Source: an uncultured Ruminococcus sp.
GTDB lineage: Bacteria; Bacillota; Clostridia; Oscillospirales; CAG-272
NCBI GenBank assembly: GCA_902778725.1
Contig: CACYYS010000015.1
Location: 1-37,107, forward strand
DNA: 37,107 bases
Direction of reading: 5' to 3'
Shown: one piece after another, positions 24,721 to 32,799 of the stretch
Layout: the number at the start of each line of letters is the position of its first letter
Numbering within the stretch: position 1 is the stretch's first letter
The notes under the pieces: generated by a model
Seen by the model: only the letters and a program-made list of their open reading frames with translations
What the model was told of the DNA's origin: nothing
Databases searched by the model: none
Program-made: the position numbers and the translations under genes

Positions 24721-26583
24721 TTACTTTACGGGGGCGAGGCGGACCGGCTTCCAGGTGGCGGGATCGGCCGCGCGGCAATCGCTGAAGGTGTCGGGCGCGG
24801 AGGCCGTTCCCTCGTCCGTATTGCGGAGCACGGCGTTGAAATAGAGGGTGTCGCCGGTAAAGCCGAGGGCGGCGCGGTCAAGTACCAGCTCGGTGATCCT
24901 GCCGAGACGGTCGGGATCCGCGGTATTCTCCTCGGTGACAAGGAGGGAAACTCCGGTAAGGGAAACGGGCGTTTCCGCGCCGTTCTCCACCCGCACGGCG
25001 GAGCGGATCCCGCTTGCGTCGGTGATCACGCGGTAGAACGGCCCTTTTGCCGCCGGAGCGATCGTCAGTTCTTCGCAGTCCCCGTCCCGGTCGAGGGCGC
25101 TGTCGAGCCGCTCGATCAGGATCGAGACGGTTTCCGCGTCACAGCCGAAGCGGAAGGAAGCCTGCGCCTGGCTCACGGCGCCGAGGAAGAGCGCGTCGGT
25201 GTTTTTGCGCCACTCGGCGGCGCTGCCGTCCGGCGTCGCCTTCATCTCTCCCGCGTTGATGCGGTGATTGAGATAGAGAAGACCGTAGACGAGATCGTTT
25301 TGCTTGTTTTCTTTCTTGTTCTCAAAAGCGGCGAGGAGAGAATGGGAGGTAAAGAGCTCCGTCGACTGCCAGTGGCAGGTGGTGGAGACCGCCTCGAAGG
25401 GCTTTTGCGCCATCTGGAACCCTTTCCCGTTCGCGCCCGCGATCACGGCGTTGAAGCCGCCGCGGTTATAGGTGATGACCGTTTCGCCGGACGGGAACTG
25501 CGCGAGATAGGGACCGGTGCCGAGGAACTTTTTGTTCAGGCGGTCGGCGGGTCCAACCTCCGTCAGCCCGAGGGAATACTCCAGATCGTCCGCGTAGCCG
25601 AGATCGATATACCAGTGGGATTTATTGATCTCCTGCCGCTCGCAGGCGATCATATAGCGCCCGTTGTGGAGCTTGAGGAGGATGGGCATCTGGTCGTTCA
25701 TGATCTTCCGTCCGTCGAGATCCCCGACGTAATCCTGGATCACGCGCTGCGCTTCAAAGGGAGGACCCTTGACCTCCGGCGTCCAGGTCTTGCCGTTGTC
25801 CGTCGAGCGGACGATCGCCGAACCGCTGGACCGGATCGTCTCGTTATATCCGTAATAGTGGACGTAGGGCGCGGTATGGGTGAAGATACAGTAGACCGTC
25901 CCGTCCTCGTCCTGCGAGAGATAGGGCTCCCAGTTCATCCCGATATAGATGCGCTGCGGCATGCCCCAGGTCTTGCCGTTGTCCGTCGAGCGGCGCACCT
26001 TGAGCCCGCTGTTATAGAGATCGGTCTTATAGCCGTCCTTCGGCCGGAAGGAATAGACGGCGAGCATTTCTCCGTTCTGCAGGACCAGAGCGTCCGCCGT
26101 GGCGTAAAGATACTTCGATCCGCTGCTGCTTGCAAAGAGCTTGGGCGTCGACCAGGTGCGGAGATCGTCGCTGAGGGTATAATAGATGTCCGGACCCGTC
26201 ACGCCGGAATTATAGAAGAGGATATAGCCTCCGTCCGGGCACTTTTTGATCCGGGGGTAGTAGGGGGTAAGGGTGCGCAGCTGCTTGCCCGTCAGCATCA
26301 CGGCGGAGCGCCAGTCCAGCTCGAGGGAGGAGTGGTCCTGCTCCCCGGCGTGATCGTCGATCTCCCCTTTTGCCGTGTTGAGCTCCGCGATCGTGTGGAG
26401 GAACGCTCCCTCCGGCTCCGGCGGCAGCGTCTCCGCGTCCGTCTCCGGCGCGCCGCTCTGGGACGGAGCCGTCTCCCCGCCGGCCGTATCCGCGGGGACG
26501 GCGGGCGTCCCGTCGCAGGCGGTCGTCATCAAAAGGACGATCAGCGGAAAGAGGAGAAACAGCAAAAATCCCGGTCTTTTCAT
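24721..26583 (-). CDS. Sialidase-like (BNR/Asp-box) lipoprotein with CBM9-like C-terminal domain, paralogue 2
   Basis: 620 aa from ATG 26583, preceded by GGGAAAGG; the Met at 26604 has no site. Lipoprotein signal ending MTTAC (Cys23). Same architecture as 21203-23059: Asp boxes STDNGKTWGMP and STDNGKTWTPE, the shared block YVHYYGYNETIRSSGSAI, then the CBM9-like domain with ATPDGSAAEW. Extended regions are near-identical to paralogue 1, yet the first propeller blade and the spacer differ. Probably acts on a related but different host glycan at the cell surface; sialidase activity itself is inferred from fold. Confidence 0.75.
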   Translation of the reverse strand: MKRPGFLLFLLFPLIVLLMTTACDGTPAVPADTAGGETAPSQSGAPETDAETLPPEPEGAFLHTIAELNTAKGEIDDHAGEQDHSSLELDWRSAVMLTGKQLRTLTPYYPRIKKCPDGGYILFYNSGVTGPDIYYTLSDDLRTWSTPKLFASSSGSKYLYATADALVLQNGEMLAVYSFRPKDGYKTDLYNSGLKVRRSTDNGKTWGMPQRIYIGMNWEPYLSQDEDGTVYCIFTHTAPYVHYYGYNETIRSSGSAIVRSTDNGKTWTPEVKGPPFEAQRVIQDYVGDLDGRKIMNDQMPILLKLHNGRYMIACERQEINKSHWYIDLGYADDLEYSLGLTEVGPADRLNKKFLGTGPYLAQFPSGETVITYNRGGFNAVIAGANGKGFQMAQKPFEAVSTTCHWQSTELFTSHSLLAAFENKKENKQNDLVYGLLYLNHRINAGEMKATPDGSAAEWRKNTDALFLGAVSQAQASFRFGCDAETVSILIERLDSALDRDGDCEELTIAPAAKGPFYRVITDASGIRSAVRVENGAETPVSLTGVSLLVTEENTADPDRLGRITELVLDRAALGFTGDTLYFNAVLRNTDEGTASAPDTFSDCRAADPATWKPVRLAPVK

Positions 26584-26629
26584 AGCACAACCTTTCCCGT
26601 TCATCGAACGACTTTGTTCTGCATTGTTT

Positions 26630-26639
26630 GATAATTATC
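26630..26639. promoter_or_regulatory. Short palindrome upstream of sialidase-like gene 2
   Basis: GATAATTATC is a perfect 10-bp palindrome within TTAGATAATTATCAAA, about 47 bases upstream of the start codon. Possible operator or part of the promoter; no convincing -35/-10 pair was found here. Confidence 0.35.
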
Positions 26640-26756
26640 TAATTTCAAAAGATCGCCTCGCGGCGGGCTTTTCTTTATTTTATCAAAGAAACCGGCGGTT
26701 TGCAAGACTATTTTCAGCGGAAAAAACCTTCTGTTTTTTGACCTTTGGGAAAAGGA

Positions 26757-26780
26757 AAAGACCCGCTCCCGCGGGTCTTT
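26757..26780 (-). terminator. Terminator of the DUF4173 operon
   Basis: AAAGACCCGC, loop, GCGGGTCTTT; on the minus strand followed by TCCTTTTCC, 12 bases after the stop codon. Confidence 0.75.
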
Positions 26781-26791
26781 CTCTTTTCGGA

Positions 26792-28453
26792 TCACTTTCC
26801 TGTCTCTCCGCCGACGAGAGAGGCGCGGATCCGCGCGGCGCGGCGGCTCTCCACGGTAAAGGAGAAGATCCCTTCCTCCTCCGCGGGCAGGGCGCGGACC
26901 CGATCCAGCGCTTTTTGCCGGATCTCCGGATCCTTCGCCTCCCGGCAGAGGCGTTCGAGCGCGGGCGCGGCGGAAACGCCGAGCTCCCGGAAATAGGCGA
27001 CGTCCACCGTATCCCGCTCGCCGGAGAGGTAGCGGTCCGCGTTATAATCGGCGACAAAGCCGCGGACGTTGCAAAAGAGGAGAAGGATCAGCACACAGGC
27101 GCAGGCGACCGTGAAGATCCGCATATAGGCGAACCGGCAAAAGAAGATGCGGATCAGCATCAGAAGGAAGGCGAGCGCGAGCACGAGCATGAAAACGCTG
27201 GTGAGCAGGCGCAGGACGCTGAGATCGTAGGTCTTTACATAGAGGAACATCTTGGAGAGCGCGGTGGCGATCAGGACAAGGCTGAAGAGATCGACGAAGA
27301 CCGCGAGCGCGCCCGCCGCGCGGGCGGCCTTCCCCTCCCTCTTCATCGTGGAAAGCGCGACGAAAAGAGCGAGAAGATCGATCGCGGAGATCCCGCACAT
27401 CTCAAAGAAGCCGCGGCGCGCGTACTCGGCGTTCGTCTCAAAGCCCTCCGGCAGCAGCCCGGCAAACCCATCAAAGAAATAGGCGAGCTGGGAAAAGAGG
27501 TAGGCGAGATAAACGAGCGAAAGAAGTCCGAGAAAGCCGCAGGTGATCGCCGGTTCCACGCCGCGCGCGGGCGCGAAGCCGTCGCTGCGCTTTACCGGTT
27601 TTTTCGGATAGCGCTGGGAAAAGAGCATCCCCGCGGTAAAGGGCAGCAGGGCGAAGGCGAGGAGCAGATTAAGGAGGATCCGTCCGACCGAGGAGGGGAA
27701 ACGCTCCGCGATCCGCTCGACGAGGGAGGAGAAAGCGCCGTCCGCCGTCATCAGAAGCGGGAAAACGACGACAAGGACGGGGATCGCCAGCATCACGCCG
27801 ATCGTGAGATACAGGAGCGTTTTGAGGAGCTTCTTCGCGTCGGTGTTCTTCCCGCTTTCCGCGGCGCGCGAGCGGCGGAAGAGAGCGCCCGCCTCCTCAA
27901 AGGGACGGACGAAAAAGAGTGCCGAGGTGTCGACGAGCATCGCCGCCGTGTCGCTGCCGTGGAAGAGCGTGCCGGAGACGCCGCCGGCAAAGATCAGGTA
28001 AAGCAGCTCGACCGCCGAAAAGGCGAGGAAGGAAACCGTCGGCTCCGCGGAGACGGAGAAGCCGCAGGAGAGCAGGACGCCGAGCGCCCCGCAAAGCAGC
28101 GGGAAGGGAGAGGCCTTCCTCCCCGGCAAAAGATAGAAAGCCGTGACAACAAAGAGCGCGACAAAATACACCGTCAGCCCGAGGCGCATCCTGTAATGAT
28201 ACGCAAACTCGAAAAAGCAGAAATTGACCGCGAAAAAGAGCAGGAAAAAGATGCGGTCGCGGCGGACGGGCGCGGTCCTCTGCGCCGCGGGAGCGGCGGG
28301 CGCCGGAGCGTAGGGAGCGTACGGGGAGCCGTACGGGGGGTAGGCCGGGCCGGGCGCGGGCGCGCCCTCTCCGCCCGCGGGAGCGGACGGCGGCGGGGCC
28401 GGTCTTGTCTCCGTCTCCTGCACGGGGCGGGTCTCTTCAGGTTCTCGGTTCAT
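26792..28453 (-). CDS. DUF4173/DUF4153-type integral membrane protein
   Basis: 553 aa from ATG 28453 with GGAGG nine bases upstream; a Met at 28480 lies inside the HTH gene and has no site. A Pro/Ala/Tyr-rich cytoplasmic N-terminus (~65 residues) precedes about eleven to twelve hydrophobic segments. The stretch NAEYARRGFFEMCGISAIDLLAL near residue 350 is characteristic of DUF4173. A soluble C-terminal ~90 residues (DYNADRYLSGERDTVDVAYF) follows the last helix. Overlaps the HTH gene by 17 bp. Function of the family unknown. Confidence 0.8.
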   Translation of the reverse strand: MNREPEETRPVQETETRPAPPPSAPAGGEGAPAPGPAYPPYGSPYAPYAPAPAAPAAQRTAPVRRDRIFFLLFFAVNFCFFEFAYHYRMRLGLTVYFVALFVVTAFYLLPGRKASPFPLLCGALGVLLSCGFSVSAEPTVSFLAFSAVELLYLIFAGGVSGTLFHGSDTAAMLVDTSALFFVRPFEEAGALFRRSRAAESGKNTDAKKLLKTLLYLTIGVMLAIPVLVVVFPLLMTADGAFSSLVERIAERFPSSVGRILLNLLLAFALLPFTAGMLFSQRYPKKPVKRSDGFAPARGVEPAITCGFLGLLSLVYLAYLFSQLAYFFDGFAGLLPEGFETNAEYARRGFFEMCGISAIDLLALFVALSTMKREGKAARAAGALAVFVDLFSLVLIATALSKMFLYVKTYDLSVLRLLTSVFMLVLALAFLLMLIRIFFCRFAYMRIFTVACACVLILLLFCNVRGFVADYNADRYLSGERDTVDVAYFRELGVSAAPALERLCREAKDPEIRQKALDRVRALPAEEEGIFSFTVESRRAARIRASLVGGETGK

Positions 28454-28676
28454 AGCGGAACGCCTCCTCTTCTTCTTCATAGGCGATCAGGTCGCCGGGG
28501 GTGCAGTCCAATTCCCTGCACAGCGCCTCCAGGGTGGAAAAACGGATCGCCTTGGCTTTATTGTTTTTCAGGATCGAGAGATTGGCCTGCGTGATGCCGA
28601 CGCGCGCCGCCAGTTCCCCCAGCGGCATCCGGCGCCGGAGCATCATCAGATCGAGTTTGAGCACCGTTTTTTTCAC
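28437..28676 (-). CDS. YozG-type HTH regulator (Cro/CI family)
   Basis: 79 aa from a GTG start at 28676 with AGGAGGG six bases upstream. Residues ~1-65 form a small HTH (KLDLMMLRRRMPLGELAARV, ITQANLSILKNNKAKAIRFS, LCRELDCTPGDLIAYE). This short HTH is commonly encoded right after a DUF2975 membrane protein, as here (11-bp gap). Probably DNA-binding and coupled to its membrane partner. Confidence 0.85.
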   Translation of the reverse strand: MKKTVLKLDLMMLRRRMPLGELAARVGITQANLSILKNNKAKAIRFSTLEALCRELDCTPGDLIAYEEEEEAFRYEPRT

Positions 28677-28687
28677 AGAGATCCCTC

Positions 28688-29134
28688 CTATATCGTGAGG
28701 GCGTTTTCCGCCTTGATCTCCGCCGCGGCAAAAAAGAGACGGGAGAGGACCGCGACGATCACGGAAAGGAAAAATCCCACGCCCGCGCAAAGGAGCAGCG
28801 GCAGATACCGCCAGCCGACGGCGGCGCAAAGGACCGAGGCGACGGCGGCGCACAGCGCCAGGACGCGGAGCAGCACCGCGTTGCGGCGGACAAAGATCTC
28901 CCCCCGCATGATACCGACGAGCAGCACCGCGAGCACGAACATCCCGCCGAGCGCAAAGGGCGCGGCGGCGTAGAAGGTGCGCAGGATGTCCGGAATGATG
29001 CTCTCCGGGCGCCCCGTGCTCTCCACGTAAAGCCGCAGCGCGGACGGCGCAAAGAAAAATCCGCAAACAAGGAGCCCGCCGCACAAAACGGTCAGCACAA
29101 GGCACAGCACGGTCAGCAGATCGGGTCGTTTCAT
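28688..29134 (-). CDS. DUF2975 membrane protein
   Basis: 148 aa from ATG 29134 with GGAGGGA upstream; upstream in-frame codons to 29350 run through the promoter. Four hydrophobic segments (LLTVLCLVLTVLCGGLLVCG, AAPFALGGMFVLAVLLVG, VLLRVLALCAAVASVLCAA, LPLLLCAGVGFFLSVIVAV) as in DUF2975. First gene of the operon DUF2975, HTH, DUF4173. Likely a membrane partner of the HTH protein. Confidence 0.8.
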   Translation of the reverse strand: MKRPDLLTVLCLVLTVLCGGLLVCGFFFAPSALRLYVESTGRPESIIPDILRTFYAAAPFALGGMFVLAVLLVGIMRGEIFVRRNAVLLRVLALCAAVASVLCAAVGWRYLPLLLCAGVGFFLSVIVAVLSRLFFAAAEIKAENALTI

Positions 29135-29177
29135 ATCTCCCTCCGGTTTTTTTCGCTCTTTTGGTTTCGACGGGTAC

Positions 29178-29206
29178 AGTATACCCCGGAATTTATCGTT
29201 TGTCAA
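29178..29206 (-). promoter_or_regulatory. Promoter of the DUF2975 operon
   Basis: Minus strand consensus TTGACA, 17-base spacer, TATACT. Confidence 0.85.
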
Positions 29207-29300
29207 TATATTTTTCTTGATTTGCAAATATTTTTTTCCGAATAGCGAAGAGAAGCGCTGTGCGCCTTTCGCGCTTTTCCGCCTTTTTCCGATTTTATGA

Positions 29301-29329
29301 TTGACGGGAGAAGAAAAATCCGATATAAT
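29301..29329 (+). promoter_or_regulatory. Promoter of the solute-binding lipoprotein gene
   Basis: TTGACG, 17-base spacer, consensus TATAAT; start codon about 55 bases downstream. Confidence 0.85.
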
Positions 29330-29383
29330 AGGAAAAAACGTTCTTTGCATCCAGGCAAAGACGGTCTCTTCAAGGAGAACGAT

Positions 29384-30901
29384 ATGACGATCCCCTTCCG
29401 CCGCCGGGCGGCGCTCCTCCTCTGCCTGTCGCTCCTTTCGGGTGCGTTTTTCGCGGGCTGCGGAGCAAGCACGCCGACCCCCGGCGCCGATCCCTCCGCC
29501 GTCTCCTCACTCCCGGAAGGCACGGGCGAGGAGAGCTTTTCGCTCCCGGAGGAGGATCTGGAAAATTATGAATTTACCGTTTATGAAGTCGGCTTCAGGA
29601 CCGGGGGCTATATCAACGACTTTGCGGACAGCGGCTCCGGCGCTCCCGTCCTCGACCGGGCGATCCGGGAGCGCAACGCCGCGGTAGAGGCAAGCCTCCG
29701 CGTCCGGCTCTCCGCCGTGCAGAAAAACGCGACCTCCACGACCGGCTCCGCGCAAGGCTACGGCGAGCTGCAAAAGCTGCGCGCGACGGGGGACGCTCCC
29801 TATGACGCGGCGGTCCTCCCCGCCTACGACACGGCAAAAAACGCCGCCGGCGGCGACCTGACCGATCTTCTGACCGTCTCCGGGCTCAACGTGAATTCCC
29901 CGTGGTGGGACCGCCGCTCCGTCGACGCCTTCACGGTGAAGGGGATGCTCTTTTTTATGACCGGGGACTTCAGCCTTGATATCTTTGACGCCACGGCGGT
30001 CATCGCCTTCAACAAAAAGCTGGCAAACGAACGCGGCGTCCCCGACCTCTACGCTTTGGCGGAAAGCGGAAAATGGACGATAGACCGCTGGATGGAGGCC
30101 ACCGCTCTGATCTCGGAGGATCTGGACGGGGACTCCCGTTTTACCGACCGGGACCGCTACGGCTCGATCGTATGCGACGACTCGATCTACGCCGTCGTCA
30201 ACGGCGCGGGCGAGCGCTGCGCCGCCGTCGACCCCGCAAGCGGGGATCTTTGCCTCACGCTCGGCACCGAGCGGACCGCCGCCGCCTTCCGGCGGTATGT
30301 GGAATTCTCCCGGCAGAACTGCGTTCTCCGCTTCCAGCAGAAGTTCAACCAGGACGGCACCGCCGTCAACAACTCCGCAAGCTACCACGACCGGACGATG
30401 TTTCCGGACGATCAGGCGCTCTTTCTGATCGCGCCGCTCGGCGAGGTCAGCCTCTTCCGCGATACCGACACCCCGTACGGCATCCTGCCGGTCTTCAAGC
30501 TCGACGAGGAGCAGGAATCCTATCAGGCGAACGTCTCTCCCTTCAACGCGCGTTTCCTCTGCGTGCCCGCCGTGCAGAAGGAAAAGGACCTCGCCGGCAG
30601 GATCCTTGAGACGATCGGTTACTTCTCCTCGCAGTTCATCCCCTCCGCCTACTATGAAAAAACGCTGACCGGCAGCAAAGCCCGGGACGGGGAAAGCCGC
30701 CCGATCCTCGAGCTCTTGCGCGTTTCCCGCGCCTTCGATCTCGGTCTCTTCTACCAGCCCGCCGACATCAACAAGCAGCTGATCTACCGGTTCCGGCAGG
30801 GGGACTCCGACTGGACGTCCGTCTACGCCGCTTACAGCGAGCCGGCCGCCGCCGCGCTTGAGAAAATCGACCTCGCCTTTGAGGTGCTGAAGAAAAAATA
30901 A
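29384..30901 (+). CDS. Extracellular solute-binding lipoprotein (sugar-type, family 1-like)
   Basis: 505 aa from ATG 29384 with AAGGAG six bases upstream. Lipoprotein signal ending FFAGC (Cys26), acidic spacer, then a large two-lobed binding protein: NSPWWDRRSVDAF and AFNKKLANERGVPDLYALAESGKWTIDRW are typical of sugar-binding family 1 proteins, and DLDGDSRFTDRDRYG is a calcium-loop-like stretch seen in several of these. No permease or ATPase gene lies next to it, so it must share a transporter encoded elsewhere or act as a sensor. Ligand unknown. Confidence 0.8.
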   Translation: MTIPFRRRAALLLCLSLLSGAFFAGCGASTPTPGADPSAVSSLPEGTGEESFSLPEEDLENYEFTVYEVGFRTGGYINDFADSGSGAPVLDRAIRERNAAVEASLRVRLSAVQKNATSTTGSAQGYGELQKLRATGDAPYDAAVLPAYDTAKNAAGGDLTDLLTVSGLNVNSPWWDRRSVDAFTVKGMLFFMTGDFSLDIFDATAVIAFNKKLANERGVPDLYALAESGKWTIDRWMEATALISEDLDGDSRFTDRDRYGSIVCDDSIYAVVNGAGERCAAVDPASGDLCLTLGTERTAAAFRRYVEFSRQNCVLRFQQKFNQDGTAVNNSASYHDRTMFPDDQALFLIAPLGEVSLFRDTDTPYGILPVFKLDEEQESYQANVSPFNARFLCVPAVQKEKDLAGRILETIGYFSSQFIPSAYYEKTLTGSKARDGESRPILELLRVSRAFDLGLFYQPADINKQLIYRFRQGDSDWTSVYAAYSEPAAAALEKIDLAFEVLKKK

Positions 30902-30936
30902 AAAGATCGCCGGATGCGTCCGGCGATCTTTTTTTA
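30899..30936. terminator. Bidirectional terminator
   Basis: AAAAGATCGCCGGA, loop TGCG, TCCGGCGATCTTTT with extra T; shared by the convergent genes and overlapping the 3' end of the minus-strand CDS. Confidence 0.9.
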
Positions 30937-31704
30937 TCCTTTCCGGCGGAGGCGGGCGACGCCCCGCGCGACAACGAGGGGGATCGCGGCGCCGAGGGAG
31001 AAAAAGAGAAGATAACAAAGGAGGAAGAGCGGATAGGGGAGCAAAACGGAGAGCCGGTCGAAGACCGGGAGGATCGAAGGGTGATAGGGAGAGATATAGA
31101 ACATCTCAAGGCCGCCGTTCAGTCCGGCGTGATAGGTCGCAACGTCGATGCAGAGCGCCAGCGAGACAAACGCCCCGAAGACCGCGGCGGCGGAAAAGAA
31201 CGTCCGCTTTGTCGGCCGGACCGCGCCGGAGATCAGGAGATAGCACCCCATCACGACCTGCAGACCGTGGTGCGTCATCGTCTGGACGTTGATCAGGACC
31301 TCAGAGACAAAGCAGCTGTCGGGGTACGCCATCACGGCGATCCCCGCGGAGAGCCCGTAGGAGGCGAGAAAGGCGCAGAGCGCGTCGTGAACTTTGCCGC
31401 GTTTGAGGAGGACGGCAAGCAGCGCCGCGTACATCGGCGTGGAGCAGAACTGATAGGGAAAAATATACCACGGATAGCTCCACTCCTGCCCGTTATAGGA
31501 AAAGGAGATCTGTTTGTAGCACTCAAAGCAGATCGAGATCACGGCGGCGGCGAAGAGGACCCGCTCCGGGTCCGGCCGCGTCCGCGCGAGCAGGACGATC
31601 ACGGCGACAAGGACGCCGAGCGCAAGCAGATGGAACCAGCCGTAATTGGTCGGCCGCGGCATCTCAAACTGCAAAAAGACGATCAAACGCTCAAAAAAAG
31701 ACAT
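30934..31704 (-). CDS. YwaF/TIGR02206-type integral membrane protein
   Basis: 256 aa from ATG 31704 with AAGGAG ten bases upstream. Seven or so membrane segments. Recognisable family features are the N-terminal aromatic stretch before the first helix, YIFPYQFCSTPMYAALLAV, the central NVQTMTHHGLQV, and the late LPYPLFLLCYLLFFSLGAA. Family function is unknown. Own promoter at 31807-31835; convergent with the solute-binding gene. Confidence 0.8.
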   Translation of the reverse strand: MSFFERLIVFLQFEMPRPTNYGWFHLLALGVLVAVIVLLARTRPDPERVLFAAAVISICFECYKQISFSYNGQEWSYPWYIFPYQFCSTPMYAALLAVLLKRGKVHDALCAFLASYGLSAGIAVMAYPDSCFVSEVLINVQTMTHHGLQVVMGCYLLISGAVRPTKRTFFSAAAVFGAFVSLALCIDVATYHAGLNGGLEMFYISPYHPSILPVFDRLSVLLPYPLFLLCYLLFFSLGAAIPLVVARGVARLRRKG

Positions 31705-31806
31705 GATATGATTTCTCCTTGCAAAAATCGGTCGGAGCGAGGTTGTTCTGTTTCCGTGCAGGAAAAACGCCGGCAAGCTCTTCTTTTGTTTTTTTCTTGT
31801 TTTTTT

Positions 31807-31835
31807 ATTTTACCACACCCCGCCTGCATAAGCAA
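31807..31835 (-). promoter_or_regulatory. Promoter of the YwaF-type gene
   Basis: Minus strand TTGCTT, 17-base spacer, TAAAAT, giving a ~100-base leader. The rest of 31705-31969 shows no gene. Confidence 0.6.
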
Positions 31836-31969
31836 TCCGCTCCGTCCTGCAAAAATCGGCGCCTTTCCCCTCCGGAGGCGGTCCTTCTCCCCTTTTCTGA
31901 AAGGCGGCGCCCTCTTCTCTGCAAAAAACGGGAGGCGGGAAAAACGCGGGCAAAATTTCCGGATTTTTC

Positions 31970-31998
31970 TTGACATCCCGCCCGGCGTGTTATATAAT
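31970..31998 (+). promoter_or_regulatory. Promoter of tRNA-Ser
   Basis: Consensus TTGACA, a 17-base spacer and consensus TATAAT, 37 bases upstream of the mature tRNA 5' end. Confidence 0.9.
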
Positions 31999-32034
31999 AA
32001 AGCAGTCCGGTCACACATCGACCAGCCGGACGAT

Positions 32035-32126
32035 GGAGAAGTACTCAAGCAGGTCGAAGAGGCGCCCCTGCTAAGGGCGTAGGTCGGGAAACCGGCGCGA
32101 GAGTTCGAATCTCTCCTTCTCCGCCA
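32035..32126 (+). tRNA. tRNA-Ser (GCU anticodon), CCA encoded
   Basis: The acceptor stem GGAGAAG pairs with CTTCTCC, discriminator G then CCA (32124-32126). Anticodon loop CTGCTAA gives GCT; the long variable arm (GTAGGTCGGGAAACCGGCG) is that of class II serine tRNA; the T loop is GTTCGAATC. Decodes AGC/AGU codons. Confidence 0.95.
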
Positions 32127-32132
32127 TCAAAG

Positions 32133-32170
32133 AAACCTCTTTTGTCTACCATGGCAAAAGAGGTTTTTTC
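32133..32170 (+). terminator. Terminator of tRNA-Ser
   Basis: AAACCTCTTTTG, 10-nt loop, CAAAAGAGGTTT followed by TTTC. The arm and loop share TCTTTTGTCTACC with the terminator at 36643-36682. Confidence 0.85.
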
Positions 32171-32283
32171 TTGCATTTTGGGCAAAAAACGGGTAAATTA
32201 TAGTAAAATCGGGCTTCGGAGCGGGCGATCGGCTGCTTCGGAGCCCATTATTTGCTTTCAGCGGCAGAAATAGCCTGAAAACG

Positions 32284-32298
32284 CTGGTGTACTTTTTG
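32284..32298. repeat. 15-bp direct repeat, left copy
   Basis: CTGGTGTACTTTTTG, identical to 36583-36597, within ~40 bp of weaker similarity. The two copies lie near the two edges of the AT-rich restriction-modification island. The 32171-32580 stretch otherwise holds only the small candidate ORF and inverted repeat listed separately. Confidence 0.6.
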
Positions 32299-32347
32299 CG
32301 TTTCTTTGCGCTGTAAAGAAAGAACAAAAGAACATAGGAGGCAAGAC

Positions 32348-32419
32348 TTGAACCGCGATTTGAGTAGCAAATTGAAGCATTATGGGTCGTTCTTCATTTC
32401 GTTTAAACGAACGACTTAG
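32348..32419 (+). CDS. Possible 23-residue leader peptide upstream of the RM operon
   Basis: TTG start with AGGAGGC five bases upstream; 23 codons (xNRDLSSKLKHYGSFFISF then KRTT) to TAG. The stop lies at the loop/right-arm edge of the inverted repeat 32400-32431. Coding by chance cannot be excluded; the ribosome site and position before a regulatory-looking hairpin are the only support. Confidence 0.3.
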   Translation: MNRDLSSKLKHYGSFFISFKRTT

Positions 32420-32439
32420 TTCGCTTAAACGTATTGACA
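32400..32439 (+). promoter_or_regulatory. Inverted repeat followed by a -35-like box upstream of the RM operon
   Basis: CGTTTAAACGAAC (32400-32412) is mirrored by GTTCGCTTAAACG (32419-32431) with one mismatch. TTGACA follows at 32434-32439; TATTTT 16 bases further is a weak -10. Candidate control site for the controller/endonuclease operon. Confidence 0.45.
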
Positions 32440-32580
32440 TTTCGTCTTAAAGCGTTATTTTACTTGCTGTATCTTTGCTTTTTAGTCATTCATAATCTGA
32501 GACAAAAACCAATGTTACTTATTGTATGTAGACTCTTTGTGTTCATTCATGCTATGCTTTAACAAAAGGAGGCCTGCAAG

Positions 32581-32799
32581 ATGGATATTATAAAAGTCTT
32601 TGGCGACAACTTAAAAAAGTATCGCAAGCAAACAGGGTTGTCGCAAGAGGCATTTGCCGAAAAATGTGGACTTCATCGTACATATATCAGCGCTGTAGAG
32701 TGTTATCGTCGAAGCATTGCTCTTGAAAATGTTCAGCGGATTGCTGATGCGCTTAGTGTTGATACCTATAAACTGTTTATCGAGGAGAAAGAACAATGA
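32581..32799 (+). CDS. Controller (C) protein of the restriction-modification operon, XRE family
   Basis: 72 aa, AAAGGAGG before ATG. A compact HTH_3: FGDNLKKYRKQTGLSQEAFA, EKCGLHRTYISAVECYRRSI, then LENVQRIADALSVD. Small HTH proteins ahead of an endonuclease gene are the classic C proteins that delay endonuclease expression until methylation is established. The stop overlaps the next start by 4 bp, so expression of the endonuclease is translationally coupled. Confidence 0.85.
   Translation: MDIIKVFGDNLKKYRKQTGLSQEAFAEKCGLHRTYISAVECYRRSIALENVQRIADALSVDTYKLFIEEKEQ

Noticed and set aside
32035..32170. tRNA-Ser as attachment site of the RM island
   Set aside because: No second copy of the tRNA 3' end is found at the island's right edge and no integrase gene is present; only the terminator motif TCTTTTGTCTACC recurs.
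32258..32440. Minus-strand ORF of 60 codons before the RM operon
   Set aside because: No ribosome site, and it runs through the inverted repeat and the dispersed 15-bp repeat; composition is not protein-like.
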